DNA from: CAZZKE01 sp964655005
GTDB taxonomy: Bacteria; Pseudomonadota; Alphaproteobacteria; Rhodospirillales; JABHCV01
Direction: 5' to 3'
Length of the DNA stretch: 42,603 bases
Assembly: GCA_964655005.1 (NCBI GenBank)
Contig: CAZZKE010000017.1
Coordinates: 1-42,603, forward strand
Of this stretch, positions 16,774 through 28,221 are shown piece by piece. The first letter of the stretch is position 1. Every line of letters begins with the position of its first letter. The notes beneath the pieces are model-generated. The model did no database searches. It was not told where the DNA came from and saw nothing but the letters and a program-made list of their open reading frames with translations. A program made the translations under genes and the position numbers.

Positions 16774-16794
16774 AATCGATGCAATTTATCGATT
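16774..16794 (+). repeat. Inverted repeat AATCGAT-N7-ATCGATT between ssb and gyrA
   Basis: A perfect 7-base inverted repeat with a 7-base spacer lies in the 268-base gap between ssb and gyrA, about 190 bases upstream of the gyrA start. Its AT-rich arms and symmetry suit a dimeric DNA-binding protein better than a terminator, since the hairpin would be weak and no T-run follows on either strand. Apart from this and the candidate gyrA promoter I see no further feature in the gap. Confidence 0.35.
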
Positions 16795-16858
16795 GATTGC
16801 CCGGCTTCGGCGTAAATCCGTGGACATGGCCCCGACCCAACCGACCGTTAAGGCGCGG

Positions 16859-17368
16859 TCAAAACGGGATTTCGTCGTCCAGGTCATTACCCGGCGCGCC
16901 GCCACCGGAAGAACTGCCGCCACCGGAAGAACCGCCGCCGCTATCGGAAGAACCGCCGCTATCGCCGCCCCAGTCACCGCCGCCACCGCCGGAATATCCG
17001 CCGCCGCCGCCTTCGCTGCGGCCATCCAGCATGGTCAGTTCGCCACGATAATTCTGCAAAACGACTTCCGTGGTGTATTTTTCGACGCCGTCATTGGTCG
17101 TCCACTTCCGGGTCTGCAAGGCCCCTTCCAGATAGACCTTGGAGCCCTTGCGCAGGTATTTTTCGGCAATATCGGCAAGGTGACTATTGAATATGACAAC
17201 CCTGTGCCATTCCGTTTTCTCCCGGCGTTCACCGGAACTTTTGTCCTTCCAGGATTCCGAAGTGGCAATCGACAGGTTGACAATTTTCCTGCCGTCCTGG
17301 GAAAATCTTACTTCCGGGTCCCGCCCCAGATTGCCGATCAAAGTAACCTTATTGATGCTGCCTGCCAT
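16859..17368 (-). CDS. ssb: Single-stranded DNA-binding protein
   Basis: SSB coats single-stranded DNA during replication, recombination and repair and recruits partners through its tail. The 169-residue protein has the OB fold at about residues 1-110 (NKVTLIGNLGRDPE, KTEWHRVVIF, GSKVYLEGALQTRKW), a Gly/Ser-rich linker built of imperfect repeats, and the canonical acidic tip DDEIPF. I chose ATG 17368 because AGGGGAG stands five to seven bases upstream and the family starts there; the frame is open further upstream. The gene is divergent from uvrA and a LexA-type box lies between them. Confidence 0.97.
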   Translation of the reverse strand: MAGSINKVTLIGNLGRDPEVRFSQDGRKIVNLSIATSESWKDKSSGERREKTEWHRVVIFNSHLADIAEKYLRKGSKVYLEGALQTRKWTTNDGVEKYTTEVVLQNYRGELTMLDGRSEGGGGGYSGGGGGDWGGDSGGSSDSGGGSSGGGSSSGGGAPGNDLDDEIPF

Positions 17369-17487
17369 GAAACTCCCCTGAAATACCCGCCGCGACTCTG
17401 CAATTGGCGATATTACACACTTGCCGGACCCCCTGCCAATGTCGTTTATCCACAATTCCCTTAATATCCGGAAGTTTTCAGGCAAAA

Positions 17488-17516
17488 TTAATACAAGTTT
17501 AGCATTGCATTAACAA
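17488..17516 (-). promoter_or_regulatory. Candidate sigma-70 promoter for ssb
   Basis: On the minus strand TTGTTA (-35, 17511-17516) and TATTAA (-10, 17488-17493) are exactly 17 bases apart. Transcription would start near 17481 with a leader of about 113 bases before ssb. The -35 element directly abuts the LexA-type box, so a bound repressor would block polymerase. Confidence 0.5.
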
Positions 17517-17531
17517 GAACATTTAGCGAAC
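17517..17531 (+). promoter_or_regulatory. LexA (SOS) box, GAAC-N7-GAAC, between ssb and uvrA
   Basis: The sequence GAAC-ATTTAGC-GAAC is an exact match to the direct-repeat operator bound by LexA in Alphaproteobacteria (GTTC-N7-GTTC on the other strand). It lies 101 bases before the uvrA start and 148 bases before the ssb start, between two genes known to be DNA-damage inducible in many bacteria. It probably controls both, and it adjoins the -35 element proposed for ssb. The match is direct; the regulation is inferred. Confidence 0.8.
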
Positions 17532-17632
17532 ATTGCGCATTGACGCCAGATTCGGCGTGACTTCCTTTACGTGGCCCGGGAACCGCTGTATCTGTGCCCG
17601 TTTAATTCCTGTTTTCGAGACTCAACCTCGAC

Positions 17633-20518
<2,886 letters not shown>

Positions 20519-20772
20519 AATATACTTTTCAGACCGATTTGTTCCATGTCTCCCTGGGAATTTGCAAAAATCATACGGCGGCATTTTTTTTCAGGACGGC
20601 GACAGGCGTACGGCGTATATTGCCGCGGTTGTCTTCCTTGAACTGAACGTCGTTATATGCGCACCTGTTCAGGCCTAAATCCTTCATGCCATGCTCGGCG
20701 GCGGCGATGCTGCAATTGCTGAAAACGAATTGGCGAAATGGTTACGATCCAACAATTGTAAGTAAAGCCGCC

Positions 20773-21699
20773 ATGCGCCCCCTGATATCGGTCACCAACC
20801 TGTCGAAAACCTACGCCAGCGGCTTCCAGGCCCTGAAGTCCGTGAGTATTGATATTCTCGATGGCGAAATCCTCGCCCTGCTGGGACCAAACGGGGCCGG
20901 CAAGACGACGCTGATCAATATAATTTGCGGCATCGTCAACCCCGGCTCCGGAACGGTCACCGTCGATGGTCACGATACCGTCGCCGATTACAAATTGACC
21001 CGCGCGATGATCGGTCTGGTGCCCCAGGAATTGCACACCGACGCCTTCGAAAGCGTCTGGAATACGGTCTCCTTCAGCCGTGGTTTGTTCGGTCGCAAAG
21101 CCGACCCCGCCCATATCGAAAAAATACTCAGGGAGCTGTCACTGTGGGATAAAAAGGACAGCAAGGTTATCGAGCTTTCAGGCGGCATGAAACGCCGTTT
21201 GCTGATCGCCAAGGCGCTGTCGCATGAACCTCGGATACTGTTCCTCGATGAACCCACCGCCGGCGTCGATGTCGAACTGCGCAAGGATATGTGGCGGCTG
21301 GTTGGCGGCCTTCGGGATTCCGGCGTGACCGTCATCCTGACTACCCACTACATCGAAGAGGCCGAGGAAATAGCCGACAGGGTCGGTATCATCAACAACG
21401 GCGAAATTATCGTCGTCGAGCAGAAAACCGAATTGATGCGAAAAATGGGCCGGAAACAGTTAACCCTGGATCTGCTGCAACCGCTGTCGAGCGTGCCGGA
21501 ACGATTGCAGTCCTTCAATTTGCAGATTGCCGGTGCCGGCTGCCAACTGGTCTATACCTACGACACCAAGGCCGAACGCACCGGCATTACCGCCTTGCTT
21601 GGCGAACTGCACGACGCCGGCATCAAATTCAAAGACCTGAGCACGACGCAAAGCTCGCTGGAGGATATTTTCGTGACCCTGGTGAAGGACGGACAATGA
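20773..21699 (+). CDS. ABC transporter ATP-binding protein (YadG-like exporter ATPase)
   Basis: This is the nucleotide-binding subunit of a two-gene ABC-2 type exporter. The 308-residue protein has Walker A GPNGAGKTT, Q-loop LVPQE, signature LSGGMKRRL, Walker B ILFLDEPTAGVD and switch histidine TTHYIEEAEE, followed by a C-terminal regulatory stretch of about 90 residues. The composition resembles E. coli YadG and the DrrA/CcmA-like group. I chose ATG 20773, since the 29 codons before it in the same frame are not family-like. The stop overlaps the start of the permease gene (ATGA). The 254 bases upstream, after uvrA, contain no recognisable gene or clear terminator. The substrate is unknown. 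Confidence 0.9.
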   Translation: MRPLISVTNLSKTYASGFQALKSVSIDILDGEILALLGPNGAGKTTLINIICGIVNPGSGTVTVDGHDTVADYKLTRAMIGLVPQELHTDAFESVWNTVSFSRGLFGRKADPAHIEKILRELSLWDKKDSKVIELSGGMKRRLLIAKALSHEPRILFLDEPTAGVDVELRKDMWRLVGGLRDSGVTVILTTHYIEEAEEIADRVGIINNGEIIVVEQKTELMRKMGRKQLTLDLLQPLSSVPERLQSFNLQIAGAGCQLVYTYDTKAERTGITALLGELHDAGIKFKDLSTTQSSLEDIFVTLVKDGQ

Positions 21700-22457
21700 A
21701 TTTGCATGCAATCAAGGCGATCTACAAGTTTGAAATGGCCCGCACCGGGCGGACCCTGTTTCAAAGCATTGTCTCGCCGGTTATTTCGACATCATTGTAT
21801 TTCGTCGTTTTCGGTTCGGCCATCGGTTCCCGAATTTCCCAAATTGACGGCGTCGCCTATGGCTCTTTCATCGTGCCCGGGCTGATTATGCTGTCATTGC
21901 TGACCCAGAGCGTTTCCAACGCCTCGTTCGGCATATATTTTCCAAAATTCACCGGCACCATCTACGAGTTGCTGTCGGCCCCCATATCCTATTTCGAAGT
22001 CATACTCGGCTATGTCGGCGCGGCGGCGACGAAATCGATCCTGCTCGGATTGATTATCTTGTCTACCGCCGGCCTGATCGTGCCGGTCCAGATCGCCCAC
22101 CCGCTGTGGATGCTGCTGTTCCTGGTGCTGACGGCGCTGACTTTCAGCCTGTTCGGCTTCATCATCGGCATCTGGGCCGACAATTTCGAAAAACTGCAAA
22201 TAATCCCGCTGCTGGTGGTGACACCGCTGGTCTTCCTGGGCGGCAGCTTCTATTCCATCGACATGCTGCCGCCGTTCTGGCGCAGCGTCACCTTGTTCAA
22301 TCCGGTATTGTATCTGGTCAGCGGCTTCCGCTGGAGCTTTTACGAAATCGCCGATGTCAGCGTGCAGTTGAGCCTGACGATGATCATAGTTTTTTTGGCA
22401 GTCTGCCTGACCACCGTATGGTGGATGTTCAAAACCGGGTATCAGTTAAAGCAGTAA
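21696..22457 (+). CDS. ABC-2 type transporter permease (YadH-like)
   Basis: This is the membrane subunit partnered with the ATPase encoded just before it. The 253-residue protein has about six transmembrane helices and the ABC-2 segment near LVFLGGSFYSIDMLPPFWR, followed by NPVLYLVSGFRW, typical of YadH/NodJ/DrrB-like exporters. It overlaps the ATPase gene by four bases, indicating coupled translation and a 1:1 complex. It ends one base from the stop of the convergent rhodanese gene. Related pairs export lipids, polysaccharides or drugs; sequence does not show which applies here. Confidence 0.9.
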   Translation: MNLHAIKAIYKFEMARTGRTLFQSIVSPVISTSLYFVVFGSAIGSRISQIDGVAYGSFIVPGLIMLSLLTQSVSNASFGIYFPKFTGTIYELLSAPISYFEVILGYVGAAATKSILLGLIILSTAGLIVPVQIAHPLWMLLFLVLTALTFSLFGFIIGIWADNFEKLQIIPLLVVTPLVFLGGSFYSIDMLPPFWRSVTLFNPVLYLVSGFRWSFYEIADVSVQLSLTMIIVFLAVCLTTVWWMFKTGYQLKQ

Positions 22458-22458
22458 A

Positions 22459-22902
22459 TCACTTTTCGACCGGCAGCCCATGCCGATTCCAGCCGGCCAT
22501 TCCGCCCTTGATGATGCAGACATTGGTGAAGCCGGCCTTGGTCAATAGCTTGGCGGCCCGGGGTGAACGGTTCTCGGTGCGGCAGGTGACGAACACCGGC
22601 TCGCTTTTAAATTCCTCGAACTGTCCGTCGGCGCTACTCAGGCGGCGGCCTAATTCGCCCGCTTCAAGATTGAGCGCACCGCCGATATGGCCCAGATTGC
22701 CGTTAAATTCACCATTGGACCTGACATCTATTACCAGCACCTCTTTGCCGTTCTGGATCAGATCATGAATAGCCTTGGGATCGACAAACGGCACCCCGGC
22801 CATCAGCCGCGGCAGGAACTTCATCATCAGGAATCCGCCGATAAGGACGGCGATGATGGTTATGTATTCTGAATTGAGGGTTTTGATGAACGACAGATCC
22901 AC
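22459..22902 (-). CDS. Membrane-anchored rhodanese-like protein
   Basis: The 147-residue protein has one N-terminal transmembrane helix (about residues 12-32) and one rhodanese domain. The active-site loop is CRTENRS with the catalytic cysteine at about 107, so it can plausibly carry a persulfide and act as a sulfurtransferase. The domain also shows VIDVRSNGEFNGNLGHIGGALNL, the classical entry to the fold. Orientation (cytoplasmic or periplasmic) is not settled by sequence. The gene is monocistronic in appearance, convergent with the ABC exporter and divergent from trmFO. The physiological sulfur donor and acceptor are unknown. Confidence 0.88.
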   Translation of the reverse strand: MDLSFIKTLNSEYITIIAVLIGGFLMMKFLPRLMAGVPFVDPKAIHDLIQNGKEVLVIDVRSNGEFNGNLGHIGGALNLEAGELGRRLSSADGQFEEFKSEPVFVTCRTENRSPRAAKLLTKAGFTNVCIIKGGMAGWNRHGLPVEK

Positions 22903-23002
22903 GGAGTCTTCCTTTTTTGCCGGCGAGCCAATGTGTCCGGAAATCTAGTGCCTGATATTGATCGTTGCAAGGGGGCGGCGCTGTCTATATGAGTCAGCCG
23001 CC

Positions 23003-24373
23003 ATGATCACAGAGATAAAACCGATTCATATTGTCGGCGGCGGCCTGGCCGGCAGCGAAGCCGCCTGGCAGGCCGCGCGCATGGGCGTTCCGGTTGTCCT
23101 GCACGAAATGCGTCCCGAACGGGGCACCGATGCCCACCAGACCGACGGCCTGGCCGAACTTGTCTGTTCCAATTCCTTCCGTTCCGACGACGGGACATTT
23201 AATGCCGTCGGGCTGCTGCACCAGGAAATGCGTAGACTCGGATCACTTGTCATGGCCACGGCCGATGCAAACCGGGTGCCGGCCGGCGGAGCGCTGGCCG
23301 TCGACCGTAACGCTTTCAGCGCGGCGGTGCAGAAAGCCATCGAGGGCGAGCCGCTGATCGATATCGACCGGCATGAGGTTTGTGGACCGATCCCCGATCA
23401 CTGGGATAGCGTCATCGTGGCCACCGGCCCGTTGACATCGCCATCCCTGAGCGCCGCCATCGCCGAGCTGACGGGGCGGCGGTCGTTGGCGTTTTTCGAC
23501 GCCATCGCCCCCATCATCCACAAGGACAGCATCGATTTTTCCAGGGCCTGGTTTCAATCCCGCTACGACAAGGCGTCGCTGGGCGTGCCCGGCGATGGCA
23601 AGGATTATATTAACTGCCCGCTGGACAAGAATCAGTACGATGCCTTCATCCAGGCGCTGATCGACGGCGAAAAGACCGAATTCAGGGAATGGGAAGGCAC
23701 GCCCTATTTCGAAGGCTGTCTGCCCATCGAGGTGATGGCCGAGCGCGGCCCCAGGACCCTGGCCTATGGCCCCATGAAGCCGGTCGGCCTGACCAATCCT
23801 CACAATCCTGCGGTCAAGGCTTATGGCATCGTCCAGTTACGCCAGGACAACGCTCTCGGCACGCTTTACAACATGGTTGGCTTCCAGACCAAACTGACCT
23901 ATGGCGAACAGAAACGGATTTTTCGCACCATTCCCGGCCTGGAAAATGCCGAATTCGCCCGCCTCGGCGGCCTGCACCGAAATACCTTCCTCAATTCTCC
24001 GACCCTGCTGGATCAATCCTTGCGCCTGAAATCGCGACCGGAAATTCGCTTCGCCGGCCAGATCACCGGCTGCGAGGGTTACGTGGAAAGCGCATCGATA
24101 GGGCTGATCGCCGGCCGTTTCGCCGCCGCCGAAAAGGCGCGGATACCCCTGCCCACGCCCCCCGCGACAACGGCTATCGGCGCCCTGTTAAATCACATCA
24201 CCACGGGCGCCGAGGCCGATACCTTCCAGCCCATGAACATCAACTTCGGCCTGTTCCCGCCCCTGGCGGGAGACGAGGGGCTGAATGAAAAGGGCCGGCG
24301 GCTGAAGGGCAAGGACCGCAAGCAGGCCTTAAGCGACCGGGCCAGACGCGATCTTTCCGGCTGGCTGGATTAA
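23003..24373 (+). CDS. trmFO: TrmFO, folate/FAD-dependent tRNA (uracil-54-C5)-methyltransferase
   Basis: TrmFO makes ribothymidine (m5U54) in the T loop of tRNA, using methylenetetrahydrofolate as carbon donor and FADH2 as reductant. The 456-residue protein from ATG 23003 begins with the FAD motif IVGGGLAGSEAAWQAA, then HEMRPERGTDAHQTD, LVCSNSFRSDD, and later GYVESASIGLIAGRFAA, all typical of the family (formerly Gid). The frame is open for 15 codons upstream of the chosen start. The last 45 bases overlap the end of the convergent acetyltransferase gene. Confidence 0.95.
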   Translation: MITEIKPIHIVGGGLAGSEAAWQAARMGVPVVLHEMRPERGTDAHQTDGLAELVCSNSFRSDDGTFNAVGLLHQEMRRLGSLVMATADANRVPAGGALAVDRNAFSAAVQKAIEGEPLIDIDRHEVCGPIPDHWDSVIVATGPLTSPSLSAAIAELTGRRSLAFFDAIAPIIHKDSIDFSRAWFQSRYDKASLGVPGDGKDYINCPLDKNQYDAFIQALIDGEKTEFREWEGTPYFEGCLPIEVMAERGPRTLAYGPMKPVGLTNPHNPAVKAYGIVQLRQDNALGTLYNMVGFQTKLTYGEQKRIFRTIPGLENAEFARLGGLHRNTFLNSPTLLDQSLRLKSRPEIRFAGQITGCEGYVESASIGLIAGRFAAAEKARIPLPTPPATTAIGALLNHITTGAEADTFQPMNINFGLFPPLAGDEGLNEKGRRLKGKDRKQALSDRARRDLSGWLD

Positions 24374-24841
24374 TTCCCCGCTGACCCCCTGCAACGATCC
24401 AACGGCCAGTTCATGGATCAGCAATCGTTGCGCCGCCTCGCCCGGCATGCTGATGCCATGGGCGGCGGCCGGCCAGTAGCCGAAACGGCAATAATAATCG
24501 CCAGCCCCGACCAGCAATACGATTTTATGGCCCAGAGACCGCGCTACGGCGTGCCCCCGGCCGATCAGGGAGCGGCCAACACCAATTTTCTGACGGTCCG
24601 GCGAGACCCCGACAGGACCCAGCAACAACGCCGGCGCGGCGCCGATCATTACCGGCCAGAACCGAATCGTGCCGACCAGGCGTTCACCGTCGCGGGCGAC
24701 CAGGCACAGTTCCGGTACTGGCGCGACCGAGCGACGAAAGGCATAGGACGCCTTACCATGGCGGTCCGGGCCAAACACCCGGTCCAGCAGCGCTTCTATC
24801 TGGTCGGCGTCTTCGGGACTTTCGGAAATAATCTTGAACAT
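24329..24841 (-). CDS. GNAT-family N-acetyltransferase (YhbS-like)
   Basis: The 170-residue protein has the GNAT fold: an N-terminal ESPEDADQIEALLDRVFG segment, RLVGTIRFWPV in the central strands, and LLGPVGVSPDRQKIGVGRSLI, which is motif A with the acetyl-CoA pyrophosphate loop (Q/R-x-x-G-x-G/A). LVGAGDYYCRFGYWPA resembles YhbS-type enzymes. The acceptor is unknown. The 3' end overlaps trmFO by 45 bases on the opposite strand, so its last 14 codons (GELIQPAGKIASGPVA region) share DNA with the TrmFO C terminus. The 232 bases upstream hold no recognisable gene. Confidence 0.82.
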   Translation of the reverse strand: MFKIISESPEDADQIEALLDRVFGPDRHGKASYAFRRSVAPVPELCLVARDGERLVGTIRFWPVMIGAAPALLLGPVGVSPDRQKIGVGRSLIGRGHAVARSLGHKIVLLVGAGDYYCRFGYWPAAAHGISMPGEAAQRLLIHELAVGSLQGVSGELIQPAGKIASGPVA

Positions 24842-25073
24842 CGGTCGGGTCTCCGCAACTTATCGGTTGGCACTGTAATGAAAGTGCTGCGGTGCGCCGC
24901 CCTGGGACGGAATTCCCGAAATTGATGCGAGAAGACGAGGATATCAGGCAGGTTCAAGCGACCACAGCATTAATTACCGGGCGTCGTCGTCGCTGTAAAT
25001 ATGCCGGTCCGTGCGTCACTTGGGATTGCTCCAATGAAGTTCGCCCCCCAGATACGGCGGCCCAGACGCCATG

Positions 25074-26102
25074 TCAAGGGCCTTCGCCCGTGCCACCTGT
25101 TTTGGCGGCCCGACCGGTGATCGGGTATAGCGGGTCGTTGTAACCCGGCGTCGAAGGGTGGCCGGTCGCCACCATGGCGTCGATCAGGGCCTCGTCTTCG
25201 GCGGTGAAGCCGTGTTTCAATGCCCCCAGATAGTCCCGCCACTGGCCCAGGGTGCGCGGGCCGGCGATGACCGAACTAACGATAGCGTTATTCAGCACCC
25301 AGTTGATCGCGAAGTGCCCCGGTTTCATGCCGCGCTGCTCGGCGTGTTTCCTGATTTTTTGCGCCATCACCAACGATTCCTTGCGCCATTCCGAATTAAG
25401 AATGCGCCGGTCGCCATCGCCGGCCCGGGTTCCCCTGGGCGGCTCTTTGGCCGGGTCATATTTGCCGGTCAGCACACCGCGGGCCAGCGGGCTGTAGGGA
25501 ACGGCGCCGATACCGAAGGCCTGACACGCCGGCAGATAGTCGACTTCCGGCATCCTGTTCATGGCGTTGTAATAGGGCTGGCCGGCAACCGGGCGCGGTA
25601 TTCCCAATTTATCGCACAAGGCGGCCATCTGGGCGACTCGCCAGCCCCGGAAGTTGGAAAACCCCCAATAGCGGATTTTGCCCTCGTGGATCAAATCGGC
25701 CATGACGCCAAGGGTTTCCTCAAGCGGCGTTTCGGGATCGTCGAGATGCAGATAGTACAGGTCCAGATAGTCGGTAGCCAACCGCTTCAGGCTGCCCTCG
25801 ATGGCCTGCATGATCCATTTGCGGCCAAGTCCGCGCCGATTGACGCGATCCCCCATGTCGTAGCCGACCTTGCTCGCCAGCACCCAGTGATCCCGATCAC
25901 GGCGAATCAATTTGCCGGTAATTTTTTCCGCTTCGCCCTGCCCGTAGACATCGGCGGTATCGATAAAATTAACCCCGGAATCCCTGGCCGTTCCGACAAT
26001 TCTGGCGGCGGTGGTGGCGCTGGCGCGACCGCCAAACATCATGGTTCCGAGGCAAATCGGCGATACCCGAAGGCCGCACCGGCCCAGTTTTCTGTATTCC
26101 AT
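25074..26102 (-). CDS. Aldo/keto reductase
   Basis: This NADPH-dependent oxidoreductase has a TIM-barrel fold of 342 residues from ATG 26102. The catalytic tetrad is visible: Asp48 and Tyr53 in DTADVYG, Lys78 in ASKVG and His119 in YYLHLDDP. The C-terminal cofactor segment is SSVIAGPRTLGQWRD. It resembles the YajO/YghZ-like general stress reductases, and the substrate cannot be predicted. GGGGAAAA precedes the chosen start; the frame extends further upstream without family similarity. It is divergent from the secreted ankyrin/proline-rich gene, 122 bases away. Confidence 0.9.
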   Translation of the reverse strand: MEYRKLGRCGLRVSPICLGTMMFGGRASATTAARIVGTARDSGVNFIDTADVYGQGEAEKITGKLIRRDRDHWVLASKVGYDMGDRVNRRGLGRKWIMQAIEGSLKRLATDYLDLYYLHLDDPETPLEETLGVMADLIHEGKIRYWGFSNFRGWRVAQMAALCDKLGIPRPVAGQPYYNAMNRMPEVDYLPACQAFGIGAVPYSPLARGVLTGKYDPAKEPPRGTRAGDGDRRILNSEWRKESLVMAQKIRKHAEQRGMKPGHFAINWVLNNAIVSSVIAGPRTLGQWRDYLGALKHGFTAEDEALIDAMVATGHPSTPGYNDPLYPITGRAAKTGGTGEGP

Positions 26103-26224
26103 GAACAATTTTCCCCTGTTGCCGAAATCCCGGCGCGATAGCAATATATGCCATAATACCCTCGCATCTAGAGTCGCAAACAATACGAAAGAATTGGACA
26201 GGTTGCCCGCGACCCGCCACCGTT

Positions 26225-28075
26225 ATGATTGATATATCACCACACATAGCCGGCCAAATTACAAGATTGATTGGCACAATCCTGAAATTGACCATCGTCG
26301 CCGTCCTGATTATCCTGGCGGTTGCCCCCGGCCCCGCCGTGGCGCAAAAAAGAATCAATCCGGAAGCGACCACCAGGCTTTTTGAATCCATCGAAGAAAA
26401 CAATCTTCGAGGAGTCAAAATAAATACCATCGGCGGCGCCGATTTGCTGGCCAGAAACCGGCAGGACATGACGCCCATCGACCTGGCCATCGACAAGGGA
26501 TATTTCGATATCGTCTACTATTTGCTGGCGTATCGCGACTCACGCCGGAATATTCTTACCTCGAGGACCGGCAAAATTAGAAAAACGCCGCCGGAAAATA
26601 TTCAAATAGTTAAACCCGCATCCGTGAAAATTCCGTCACCGTCCGCCACCGTGACCAATCGCCCGCAACAACCCCAGGTAAAAACCGGCATCCACACGCC
26701 GCCGCCAGTTCCCCCTTCCGGACCGGTGATTGTCGTGGCCCCGGACCCGCCCGCTCCGGGACTGACGCCCCCGGGACCCAGTCCTTTCGACCCGGATTCC
26801 AGGGCGCCCGGTTCCGGATTGACGATTATCGGCGATATCCGCGGACCACCCGGACCCCCGCCGGCGATTAAAAGCGAACCCGTCAAAAATGCCGATCCGG
26901 TCCGTGTAGCCATGGTCACGGCGACCGCCACTAAACCGGTGCGGCCAATAACGGTCCCAAAGACCGCCGCCACCAGATCGGTGCTATACACGACGCCACC
27001 GCACAAGCCTTCACCCCCGGCACGGAAAATTACCGATGTGCCGGCATCGCCGGTTCCGGCGCCGGCCAGGCCGTCTCCGTTGTTCGACGAACCGGAAGCC
27101 CCGCCGGTCGTTACGGTCACGAAGCAGATCGAACCGCCGGTAACTGTCGCCCCGGCCAAACCGCCGCCACCCCCCCAGATCAAGGCTCCGGCCGAACAAC
27201 CGCCGCCCCGGCGCGAGTTGGCGGCGGTCGAGACGGCCCTGCCGGGCAAACCGAAGGATGACCGGGGGTTTTTCGAAAAAATCATGTCGGCCCTTTCGTT
27301 TGGCGGCGATGATCAGGACCCGGAACGGGCATCCGGCAACCGGGTGGTTATGGATATGCCGCCACCGCTCCGGTCGAGGCGGACACCCGGCCCGACTGTC
27401 GAAGGCGACAACGGCTGGGCGGTCAGGAAGATCGAACGGTCCACACCGGCCGGTTATCCCGAGAATCCGGCGCTTCCGATAACCGATCGGGCCGGTCCGC
27501 GGCCCGTTTCGCCGCTAAAAAACATCTCCCTGTCGCTGATCAATGGTCGCGGCCTCGGCCAGCCGTTGCCAAAACGCGGCTCTGCGGAATTTGGAAGTTC
27601 TTGTATCGAGAAAAAGTCCGGTTCCCTGGTTTTTTGCATTATCGAACTTAAGTGGCCCGACGACATCGCCGGACTTTTCGCCATCAGCACCATTCTCTAT
27701 GAAGGCACCAAAACCATCGTACGATACGACGAAGGCGCCGCAACCTACTACCACACGCTGTTCCCGACCGGCTCGTTTACCGGAATTGTCGAATATTTTA
27801 CTTCCCGATACGGTCCGCCGACGAAAACCGTCGAACGTTCGATAGCGCCACTGGCGGCGCCCAGAATGCCCAACCAGACGGTCATCTGGCGCGCTATCGC
27901 TCCGGTAACCGGATTGTTGACAACCCTGGAAATTCGTACGTTTGACGATGCAAGGGGCGGCTTTCCCGATACCCGGCGCGGCGTTATCCTGCTTTATCAG
28001 CAGTGGTCCAGGCCGGTTTTCCCCGATGTCTCCACGGTCGAACTGATGATGCTAAGCGCTAACCGGCAGCGCTGA
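26225..28075 (+). CDS. Secreted ankyrin-like/proline-rich protein of unknown function, 616 aa
   Basis: I do not recognise this protein as a whole. It has an N-terminal hydrophobic signal (residues 13-40, likely cleaved after AVA of PAVAQ), so it is probably periplasmic. Residues about 45-100 look like one to two ankyrin repeats (TRLFESIEENNLRGV; DMTPIDLAIDKGYFDIVYYLLA). Residues about 105-430 are a Pro/Val/Thr-rich, disordered linker suited to spanning the periplasm or wall. The last 180 residues form an apparent globular domain with mixed beta segments and two cysteines (SSCIEKKSGSLVFC) that could form a disulfide. The gene stands alone between an aldo/keto reductase gene and sodB. Start is ATG 26225. 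Confidence 0.75.
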   Translation: MIDISPHIAGQITRLIGTILKLTIVAVLIILAVAPGPAVAQKRINPEATTRLFESIEENNLRGVKINTIGGADLLARNRQDMTPIDLAIDKGYFDIVYYLLAYRDSRRNILTSRTGKIRKTPPENIQIVKPASVKIPSPSATVTNRPQQPQVKTGIHTPPPVPPSGPVIVVAPDPPAPGLTPPGPSPFDPDSRAPGSGLTIIGDIRGPPGPPPAIKSEPVKNADPVRVAMVTATATKPVRPITVPKTAATRSVLYTTPPHKPSPPARKITDVPASPVPAPARPSPLFDEPEAPPVVTVTKQIEPPVTVAPAKPPPPPQIKAPAEQPPPRRELAAVETALPGKPKDDRGFFEKIMSALSFGGDDQDPERASGNRVVMDMPPPLRSRRTPGPTVEGDNGWAVRKIERSTPAGYPENPALPITDRAGPRPVSPLKNISLSLINGRGLGQPLPKRGSAEFGSSCIEKKSGSLVFCIIELKWPDDIAGLFAISTILYEGTKTIVRYDEGAATYYHTLFPTGSFTGIVEYFTSRYGPPTKTVERSIAPLAAPRMPNQTVIWRAIAPVTGLLTTLEIRTFDDARGGFPDTRRGVILLYQQWSRPVFPDVSTVELMMLSANRQR

Positions 28076-28221
28076 GATAAAACCGCCATCGGCATATAAT
28101 CATTCGCGACAAAAAAAGCGTCTTGCCGCCGAATATCCCCTTTAAACTGCCCTCCGGAATTCATATTTCCCTGCTAGTCCTATCATCCCACTGCAATAGA
28201 CTTTCATAAAAGGCATATAAC

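Noticed and set aside
16900..17030. Tandem repeats of GCCGCCACCGGAAGAA type
   Set aside because: They encode the Gly/Ser-rich linker of SSB, which is normally repetitive, so they are not a separate repeat element.
26602..27285. 227-codon Gly/Thr-rich frame on the minus strand inside the 616-residue gene
   Set aside because: It is the complement of the proline-rich linker, since Pro codons read as Gly on the other strand. The plus-strand frame has a signal peptide and ordered ends, so it is the real gene.
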